Positions 6,390-6,524 of a stretch of 6,524 nucleotides of DNA are shown here, piece after piece. This DNA is from Eubacteriales bacterium (lineage in GTDB: Bacteria > Bacillota > Clostridia > Peptostreptococcales > Anaerovoracaceae). Location of the stretch: NCBI GenBank assembly GCA_028691625.1, contig JAQUYZ010000099.1, positions 1 through 6,524 on the forward strand, given 5' to 3'. The notes beneath the pieces are model-generated. The model ran no database searches, was not told where the DNA came from, and saw only the letters and a list, made by a program, of their open reading frames with translations. The translations under genes and the position numbers were made by a program. Position 1 is the stretch's first letter. Each line of letters starts with the position of its first letter.

Positions 6390-6406
6390 AAATGTATGAT
6401 ACATTT
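6390..6406. promoter_or_regulatory. Operator A: 17-bp palindrome at the aldolase promoter
   Basis: AAATGTATGATACATTT is a perfect inverted repeat with 8-bp arms and one central base. It directly abuts the -10 box of the aldolase promoter and covers the predicted start point, the classic repressor position. A further half-site, TGTATCA at 6384-6390, is also inverted relative to TGATACA at 6397-6403. The TGTATNATACA core resembles sites of GntR/FadR-type regulators; that assignment is inference. Confidence 0.75.
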
Positions 6407-6435
6407 AAGGTACCACCACTCAAATATTATGTCAA
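6400..6435 (-). promoter_or_regulatory. Promoter of the aldolase-oxidoreductase-isomerase genes
   Basis: A perfect -35 TTGACA (6430-6435) is followed after 17 nt by TACCTT (6407-6412), preceded by TGG, an extended -10. The -10 is poor (3 of 6), which may be offset by the consensus -35 and the TGn. The predicted start near 6400 falls inside operator A. Confidence 0.65.
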
Positions 6436-6445
6436 TGTTTTTTTC

Positions 6446-6482
6446 TTGCTATTTGCTTCAAACAGCGATATAATCGCATTTA
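6446..6482 (+). promoter_or_regulatory. Promoter of the divergent plus-strand gene
   Basis: TTGCTA (6446-6451), a 17-nt spacer and a perfect TATAAT (6469-6474) predict a start near 6481, about 40 nt before the plus-strand ATG. The -10 lies inside a small palindrome (GCGAT-ATA-ATCGC, 6465-6477). Operator B begins about 3 nt after the predicted start. Confidence 0.7.
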
Positions 6483-6483
6483 T

Positions 6484-6500
6484 AAATGTATCATACAATT
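6484..6500. promoter_or_regulatory. Operator B: second copy of the 17-bp palindrome, at the divergent gene promoter
   Basis: AAATGTATCATACAATT, read on the minus strand, matches operator A at 16 of 17 positions. It lies just downstream of the plus-strand promoter, so one regulator could control both directions. The centres of A and B (6398 and 6492) are 94 bp apart, close to nine helical turns. Confidence 0.72.
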
Positions 6501-6519
6501 AAAACATTCGGAGGTCATT

Positions 6520-6524
6520 ATGGG
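6520..6524 (+). CDS. Start of a divergently transcribed gene (only ATG and two bases visible)
   Basis: ATG at 6520-6522 is preceded by GGAGG (6510-6514) with a 5-nt gap and by a good promoter and operator copy. The product cannot be read. From its divergent position and the operator shared with the aldolase promoter, it may well encode the regulator of the locus, possibly GntR-type with autoregulation. This is inference from context only. Confidence 0.6.

Noticed and set aside
6344..6391. N-terminal extension of the aldolase from the ATG at 6391
   Set aside because: No ribosome binding site precedes it, its 16 extra residues fit no family feature, and that start codon overlaps the operator; the ATG at 6343 has a strong site.
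6438..6444. T7 run as an intrinsic terminator
   Set aside because: No stem precedes it on either strand and it lies between two divergent promoters, where termination would make no sense.
6465..6477. GCGATATAATCGC palindrome as an extra operator
   Set aside because: Only 5-bp arms around a TATAAT box, single copy in the window; it may be chance, so it is mentioned only within the promoter entry.
1..6524. CRISPR arrays, insertion sequences, tRNA or rRNA genes, phage or toxin-antitoxin genes
   Set aside because: None seen: no repeat-spacer pattern, no transposase-like frame, no tRNA-like fold; the window is well filled by metabolic and transport genes.

Overview
The window looks like a sugar or polyol uptake-and-catabolism locus from a Gram-positive anaerobe of the Clostridia (Lachnospiraceae-like). 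This is inferred from moderate G+C, strong AGGAGG-type ribosome binding sites, a lipoprotein-type solute-binding protein, and the style of the proteins. No rRNA or other taxonomic marker is present, so the assignment is provisional.

Layout: six genes lie on the minus strand, so transcription runs from high to low coordinates. A seventh gene begins on the plus strand at the right edge. In transcription order they are: a DeoC-family (class I Schiff-base) aldolase (5609-6343); a Gfo/Idh/MocA NAD(P)-dependent oxidoreductase (4416-5561); a xylose-isomerase-like TIM-barrel isomerase/epimerase (3417-4331); an ABC sugar-binding lipoprotein (2089-3174); a tandem-domain RbsA/MglA-type ABC ATPase (358-1866); and an RbsC-type permease cut off by the window start (1-357). 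The divergent gene at 6520 shows only its ribosome binding site and start codon.

Regulation: three promoter regions are visible and each carries its own palindrome. (1) The 176-bp divergent region between the aldolase and the plus-strand gene has back-to-back promoters. A near-identical 17-bp palindrome (TGTATNATACA core) sits directly downstream of each -10 box. (2) Upstream of the binding-protein gene, two copies of a perfect palindrome with core TATAATCGATTATA, central CG as in LacI/GalR operators, flank a promoter with centres 66 bp apart. (3) Between the binding-protein and ATPase genes there is a strong stem-loop followed by a separate consensus-like promoter containing a 13-bp palindrome. 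Uptake and catabolic genes therefore appear to be controlled by different regulators.

How it may work (inference): the ABC transporter imports a sugar, cyclitol or glycoside. The oxidoreductase and TIM-barrel enzyme oxidise and rearrange it, and the aldolase cleaves an intermediate. The aldolase keeps the catalytic Asp and two Lys of DeoC but lacks the usual phosphate-binding motifs, so it is probably not an ordinary deoxyribose-5-phosphate aldolase. The substrate cannot be named from the sequence, and no kinase, glycosidase or identifiable regulator is visible.
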